Source: JBDHWG01 sp046328525
Lineage (GTDB): Bacteria > Chloroflexota > Anaerolineae > Epilineales > JAHCIE01
Length of the DNA: 64,000 nt
Direction of reading: 5' to 3'
Assembly: GCA_046328525.1 (NCBI GenBank)
Contig: JAXLWK010000009.1
Location: 206,499-270,498, forward strand
Made by a program: the position numbers and the translations under genes. This document shows positions 59,794 through 64,000 of this stretch, piece after piece (the first letter of the stretch is position 1; the number at the start of each line of letters is the position of its first letter). A model generated the notes under the pieces. It made no database searches and was not told the DNA's origin. It saw only the letters and a list, made by a program, of their open reading frames with translations.

Positions 59794-62643
59794 ATGGCCG
59801 CGGATCAACAGGACTTTGCCGGGCTGCCGATTGCGCGTGTGTACGAGGCGCTTCAGACATCCCCTGGGGGTCTGAGCCAGGCGGAAGCGAGCGCGCGGCT
59901 GGAGAGATATGGCCCGAACACCATTCAAGAGGTCAAGGGCCGGCCGCTCTTGCTGCGCTTCCTGGGTCACTTCACCCATTTGATGGCGCTGCTGCTGTGG
60001 GTCGGCGGCGCGATGGCGTTCATCGGACAGATGCCCCAGCTTGGCTGGGCCATCTGGGCCGTGGTCGTCATCAACGCCGTCTTTTCCTTTGCCCAGGAGT
60101 ACAAGGCCGAGCGCGCCACGGCCGCGCTCAAGCAGCTACTCCCCGCCTACGCCCGCGTCATCCGCGACGGCCAGGAGGCGCGGATTCCGGCCGAAGAGCT
60201 TGTCCCCGGCGACGTCATCTTATTGGCCGAGGGCGACCACATCTCCGCCGACGCCCGCCTGGTGGACGAGGCCGAGCTGCGGGTGGACCAGTCCACGCTC
60301 AGCGGCGAGTCGAACCCGGTGCGCAAGACGAGCGAGGCCGTTGTCAACGGCAACCTGGCGCGGGTCGAAATGCCGAACCTGGTCTTCGCCGGGACGAACG
60401 CCGCCGCCGGCACGGGCCGCGCCGTCGTCACGGCGACGGGCATGAGCACCGAGTTCGGCAAGATCGCCCACCTGACCCAGAGTGTGGGCGAGGACACCAG
60501 CCCGCTCCAGCGCGAGATCAACCGCACAACCCGCATTGTCACGGTCATGGCGGTGAGCATTGGCATCGTTTTCTTCGCCCTGTCCATCTTGCTCGTCCAC
60601 CGCCCCCTCACGGAAGGCTTCATCTTCGCCGTCGGCATGGTCGTGGCCTTCGTGCCGGAGGGCCTGCTGCCGACGGTCACACTCTCGTTGGCGATGGGCG
60701 TGCAACGCATGGCCGACCGCCACGCCCTTATCAAGAAGCTGTCGTCCGTCGAAACCCTCGGCTCATGCACCGTCATCTGCACCGACAAGACCGGCACGCT
60801 GACCCAGAACGAAATGACCGTCCGCAGTGTGTGGCTCGACAGCCAGGCCCTCCCTGTCACCGGCGTCGGCTACGAGCCACAGGGCCGCGTCGAGTCCCCG
60901 CCCGTCGGGCCGCAGACACCGGCGGCGGCCGACATCCGCGCCCTCGCCGTTGCAGCGGGCCTGTGCAACAACGCTCGCCTGCTGCCGCCGAACGGCGACT
61001 CGCCGCGCTGGAGCGTGTTGGGCGACCCGACCGAAGCAGCGTTGCGCGTACTTGCGCCCAAGGCCGACGTTGACCTCGACGCCGAGGCGCGGCAGACGCC
61101 CCGCCTGCGCGAGATTCCGTTCGACTCGCGCCGCAAGCGCATGAGTACCGTCCACGGAGGCGCAGGCCGCGAGCGCGTCGTGTATACGAAGGGCGCACCC
61201 AAAGAAGTGCTGGCCCTCTGCGCGCGGGTGCTGTGGCAGGGTCAGGAGCGTGTCCTGGACGACAGCCTGCGCCACGACGTGATGGCCGCGAACGACACCT
61301 ACGCCCGCGACGGCCTGCGTGTGCTCGCCGTCGCGCGGCGCATCCTGCCAACCGATCTGCCCACGTACACCGCCGAGACCACGGAGCAAGACCTGACTTT
61401 CCTGGGGTTGGTGGCGATGATGGACCCGCCCCGGCCAGAGGTCACGGACGCGGTGGAGCGCTGCCGCCACGCCGGCATCCGCATCATCATGGTCACCGGC
61501 GACTACGGCCTGACGGCGGAAAGCATCGCCCGCCGCATCGGCATCATCCAGGGCGCGCAGCCGCGCATCGTGACCGGCGCAGAGCTAGACGCACTCGACG
61601 ACGATGCCCTGCGCGCTGCCCTCAAGACCGAAGTCATCTTCGCCCGCGTCGCGCCGGAGCATAAGCTGCGCGTCGTGGCGCTACTCCGCGAGATGGGCCA
61701 CGTGGTCGCCGTGACCGGCGACGGGGTCAACGACGCGCCCGCCCTCAAGCGCGCCGACATTGGCGTGGCAATGGGCGTCACCGGCACGGACGTGGCGAAG
61801 GAAGCCGCCGACATGATCCTGACCGACGACAACTTCGCCTCCATTGTCAACGCCATCGAGGAGGGCCGCGCTGTCTACGCCAACATAAAGCGCTTCACGA
61901 CTTACATCTTTACGAGCAACGTTCCCGAGGCGTGGCCGTTCATCGCCCAGATCATGCTCGGCATCCCACTGCCCATGACCGTCATGCAAGTGCTGGCCGT
62001 GGACCTCGGCACCGACATGCTGCCGGCGCTGGCCCTGGGGACGGAGAAGCCGGAACCGGGCGTGATGGACCGCCCACCGCGCAAAACCGAAGATCGCCTC
62101 ATAGACCGGCGGCTGCTCGCGCGCGCCCTGCTCTGGCTTGGGTCGCTAGAGACCGTGCTGGCGTTCACGGCGTACTTCGTCATGTGGTGGACGAACGGCT
62201 ATCACGACCTGCTGAACCTGCCGCGCGTGGACCTGCTCCCCTACGCCGAGCGCCTCGCCCTTCCGTCCGGCCAGGTCTACATCCTGGCAACGACCATCTT
62301 CTTCGCCAGCGTCGTCTGTGGGCAGGTCGGCGCGGCCTACGCCTGCCGCACGGAGCGTGCCTCGGTGTTCAGCCACGGGCTGTTCAGCAACCGCTTCCTG
62401 CTCCTGGGCATCGCCTTCGAGCTAAGCCTGGCGTGGGTCCTGATGGTCGTCCCGTTCTTCCAGCGCATCTTCGAGCTGGGTCCGCTGCCGTGGCAGTACT
62501 GGCTCCTCATCATCTTCTGGGCGCCGATTGTGTTCCTCGCCGAGGAGGGCCGCAAGGCCATCATGCGCTGGTGGGAGCGACGGCTCGCGCGCGACACCCA
62601 CCCCGCGCTGCCCTCGGCCACGCCGTCCTTGCGGGGGAGGTGA
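59794..62643 (+). CDS. P-type cation ATPase, type II, Na,K-ATPase-like
   Basis: 949 residues from ATG 59794 (an in-frame TTG 27 bases upstream is weaker). Complete P-type ATPase: actuator TLSGESNPV, phosphorylated Asp331 in DKTGTLTQN, KGAPKEVL, TGDGVNDAPALKRADIGVAMG, and ten predicted membrane segments. TM4 reads VPEGLLPTVTLSLAMGV (Glu289), TM5 NVPEAWPF, and TM6 DLGTDMLPALALGTEKPEPGVMDRPPR. The PEGLL, IPLP and DLGTDM-PA-ALG-E pattern resembles the Na,K/H,K-ATPase (P2C) group more than Ca pumps. It probably exports Na or another cation. It is followed after 3 bases by two TrkA genes. Confidence 0.9.
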   Translation: MAADQQDFAGLPIARVYEALQTSPGGLSQAEASARLERYGPNTIQEVKGRPLLLRFLGHFTHLMALLLWVGGAMAFIGQMPQLGWAIWAVVVINAVFSFAQEYKAERATAALKQLLPAYARVIRDGQEARIPAEELVPGDVILLAEGDHISADARLVDEAELRVDQSTLSGESNPVRKTSEAVVNGNLARVEMPNLVFAGTNAAAGTGRAVVTATGMSTEFGKIAHLTQSVGEDTSPLQREINRTTRIVTVMAVSIGIVFFALSILLVHRPLTEGFIFAVGMVVAFVPEGLLPTVTLSLAMGVQRMADRHALIKKLSSVETLGSCTVICTDKTGTLTQNEMTVRSVWLDSQALPVTGVGYEPQGRVESPPVGPQTPAAADIRALAVAAGLCNNARLLPPNGDSPRWSVLGDPTEAALRVLAPKADVDLDAEARQTPRLREIPFDSRRKRMSTVHGGAGRERVVYTKGAPKEVLALCARVLWQGQERVLDDSLRHDVMAANDTYARDGLRVLAVARRILPTDLPTYTAETTEQDLTFLGLVAMMDPPRPEVTDAVERCRHAGIRIIMVTGDYGLTAESIARRIGIIQGAQPRIVTGAELDALDDDALRAALKTEVIFARVAPEHKLRVVALLREMGHVVAVTGDGVNDAPALKRADIGVAMGVTGTDVAKEAADMILTDDNFASIVNAIEEGRAVYANIKRFTTYIFTSNVPEAWPFIAQIMLGIPLPMTVMQVLAVDLGTDMLPALALGTEKPEPGVMDRPPRKTEDRLIDRRLLARALLWLGSLETVLAFTAYFVMWWTNGYHDLLNLPRVDLLPYAERLALPSGQVYILATTIFFASVVCGQVGAAYACRTERASVFSHGLFSNRFLLLGIAFELSLAWVLMVVPFFQRIFELGPLPWQYWLLIIFWAPIVFLAEEGRKAIMRWWERRLARDTHPALPSATPSLRGR

Positions 62644-62646
62644 CGC

Positions 62647-63291
62647 ATGCACATCATCGTGATTGGGTGTGGCCGCATGGGGTCGGGCCTGGCCGAGCTG
62701 CTCGACCGCAAGGGCCACAGCGTGGTCGTGGTGGACAAGGACGCGAGCACGTGCGAGCGCCTCGCGCCGTCGTTTAGAGGGCGGCAGGTCGTCGGCGTCG
62801 GCATTGACCGCGACGTCCTGCTGCAAGCCGGCATCGAGCGTGCCGACGGGTTGGCCGCGCTCACGTCCAGCGACGACACGAACGTCGTCGCGGCGCGGCT
62901 GGCGCGCCAGGTCTTCCATGTGCCGCGCGTCGTGGCGCGGGTGTACGACCCGCGCAAGGCCGAAATCTACCAGCGCCTCGGCCTGCCCACCGTCTCGACG
63001 ACGACCTGGGGCATCCACCGCGCGTCAGAGGTGCTGACGTTCTCGCACCTGGATAGCGTTCACAGCCTGGGCAGCGGCGGCGTGGACATTGTCGAGACCG
63101 AAGCGCCGGCGCTCCTGGTGGGGCGGCCGATTAGCAGCCTGACGGCGCCCGGCGAGATCAGTGTCATCGCCATCACCCGCAACAACCAGACGTTTCTGCC
63201 CAGTCCCGGCGCGACGTTCCGCGCCGGCGACCTGGTACACCTGGCCGTGACCGCTGCGGCGTCAGACCGTCTCAACGCCTTGCTCGCCTGA
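62647..63291 (+). CDS. TrkA-family potassium channel regulator (1)
   Basis: 214 residues. The RCK N-domain has an NAD-binding GCGRMGSGLAELLDRKGHSVVVVDKD, with the acidic residue after strand 2, and SSDDTNVVAARLARQVF. A TrkA-C-like domain begins near residue 140. Such proteins gate TrkH/KtrB potassium uptake in response to nucleotides. No membrane subunit is in the window; it may lie beyond the right edge. Confidence 0.92.
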   Translation: MHIIVIGCGRMGSGLAELLDRKGHSVVVVDKDASTCERLAPSFRGRQVVGVGIDRDVLLQAGIERADGLAALTSSDDTNVVAARLARQVFHVPRVVARVYDPRKAEIYQRLGLPTVSTTTWGIHRASEVLTFSHLDSVHSLGSGGVDIVETEAPALLVGRPISSLTAPGEISVIAITRNNQTFLPSPGATFRAGDLVHLAVTAAASDRLNALLA

Positions 63292-63301
63292 GGAGGGAGT
63301 C

Positions 63302-63973
63302 ATGTTCGTCATCGTCGTCGGCGGCGGAAAAGTCGGCTCGTATCTCGCCTCGCTCCTCCTGGCCGGCGGGCACCAGGTGCGCATCATCGAGAGCGGCGCG
63401 GAGCAGCTGGGGACGCTGCGCCGCGATCTGCCGCCGGATGTTGTCGTCGCCGGCAGTGGCACCGATCCCCGCGTCCTCGAAGCCAGCGGCATCCGCCAAG
63501 CCGACACGTTGGCGGCCGTCAGCGGGGTGGACGAGACCAACCTGGCCGCCGCCAGCCTGGCGCGCTTCGAGTTCGGCGTCCCGCGCATCATCGCCCGCGT
63601 CAACCACCCGCGCAACGCCTGGCTGTTCACTCCGGAGATGGGCGTGGACGCGGCGCTGAACCAGGCCGACCTCATCGCGCACATGGTCGTGGAGGAGATG
63701 TCGCTGGGCGACGTAACGACGCTGCTGAAGCTGCGCAAGGGGCAATACTCCCTCGTCGAGGAGCGCCTCGCGCCGGCGGCGGCGGCTGTCGGCAAAGCCG
63801 TGGCGGACCTGCGCATGCCGCAGCAGTGCCTCCTCGTCGCCATCATCCGCCAGGGGCAGCTCGTCCTGCCCCTGGGCGACACAGTCCTCGAGCCTGGCGA
63901 TGAGATCCTGGCCCTGGTGCACGCCTCGCGCCTGCGCGACTTCGCCGCGAGCCTGGACGGCCAACCCGTGTGA
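63302..63973 (+). CDS. TrkA-family potassium channel regulator (2)
   Basis: 223 residues with GGAGG upstream. RCK N-domain GGGKVGSYLASLLLAGGHQVRIIES, VSGVDETNLAAASLARFEFGVPRIIARVNHP, and a TrkA-C domain (about 140-220) ending PGDEILALVHASRLRDF. It is a paralogue of the preceding gene, and the pair equals the two halves of a full-length TrkA. A GAAGGAA at the right edge (63991-63998) may be the ribosome site of the next gene. Confidence 0.92.
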   Translation: MFVIVVGGGKVGSYLASLLLAGGHQVRIIESGAEQLGTLRRDLPPDVVVAGSGTDPRVLEASGIRQADTLAAVSGVDETNLAAASLARFEFGVPRIIARVNHPRNAWLFTPEMGVDAALNQADLIAHMVVEEMSLGDVTTLLKLRKGQYSLVEERLAPAAAAVGKAVADLRMPQQCLLVAIIRQGQLVLPLGDTVLEPGDEILALVHASRLRDFAASLDGQPV

Positions 63974-64000
63974 TATTCTGAAAGCCCCCCGACGAAGGAA

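Overview
The window is 64 kb of GC-rich bacterial DNA that reads like a member of the Chloroflexota. The clues are secreted proteins with long Thr/Ala/Pro-rich tracts and C-termini or linkers of the LYLPLI / FLPYV type, a Rab-like GTPase in a sensor operon, F420-type oxidoreductases, Uma2 proteins, and many dispersed palindromic repeats between genes. I cannot place it below phylum level. No rRNA, tRNA or CRISPR array was seen.

Layout. 0-10 kb: a truncated membrane-protein end, a secreted C39-like/TPR protein, a di-heme cytochrome c, an NTF2-GNAT fusion, an MFS exporter next to a decayed TetR regulator, a repeat-rich CARDB surface protein, an SMP-30 lactonase with a GT2 glycosyltransferase, and a glutaredoxin-thioredoxin reductase fusion. 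10-16 kb (minus strand): MscL, an OmpR-type regulator, and a five-gene signalling operon behind a consensus promoter (response regulator, coiled-coil protein, membrane sensor with an outer SH3 domain, Rab-like GTPase, PAS histidine kinase). 16-30 kb (minus): gamma-glutamyltranspeptidase, nitroreductase and a long acyl-CoA degradation cluster (three acyl-CoA dehydrogenases, MaoC hydratase, three SDRs, alpha/beta hydrolase, phosphatase, deazaflavin-type enzyme), split by an IS110-family element. 30-36 kb (minus): quinone reductase, citrate synthase, LLM-class F420 enzyme, a TPP enzyme and a FAD amine oxidase. 36-41 kb (plus): methyltransferase, a large cupredoxin/DUF11 surface protein, an M20 dipeptidase. 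41.4-42.4 kb is a gene-free stretch packed with dispersed repeats. 42-48 kb (minus): a complete four-subunit 2-oxoacid:ferredoxin oxidoreductase operon and a cyclase-NB-ARC-TPR protein. 48-52 kb: a MazEF-type toxin-antitoxin pair cut off from its apparent promoter by an IS4-family element, a PDO-type disulfide oxidoreductase, OsmC, and relics of a second toxin-antitoxin pair. 52-64 kb: an ECF sigma factor, a Lon-family protease, a PLP aminotransferase, three tandem universal stress proteins, a Na,K-ATPase-like P-type ATPase and two TrkA proteins.

The strongest single observation is in the IS110 element (23515-24764). Upstream of its recombinase lie two stem-loops whose internal loops match, respectively, the host DNA on both sides of the insertion and the two ends of the element, all meeting at a CT core. 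Joining the two ends would create a perfect TTGACA-17-TATAAT promoter driving that RNA. This is the layout expected of an IS110 bridge RNA, and here its target guides read a dispersed host repeat.

Functionally the window combines fatty-acid or CoA-ester catabolism feeding acetyl-CoA to citrate synthase and a ferredoxin-linked 2-oxoacid oxidoreductase, redox and disulfide homeostasis, and a stress/ion-homeostasis block at the right end.
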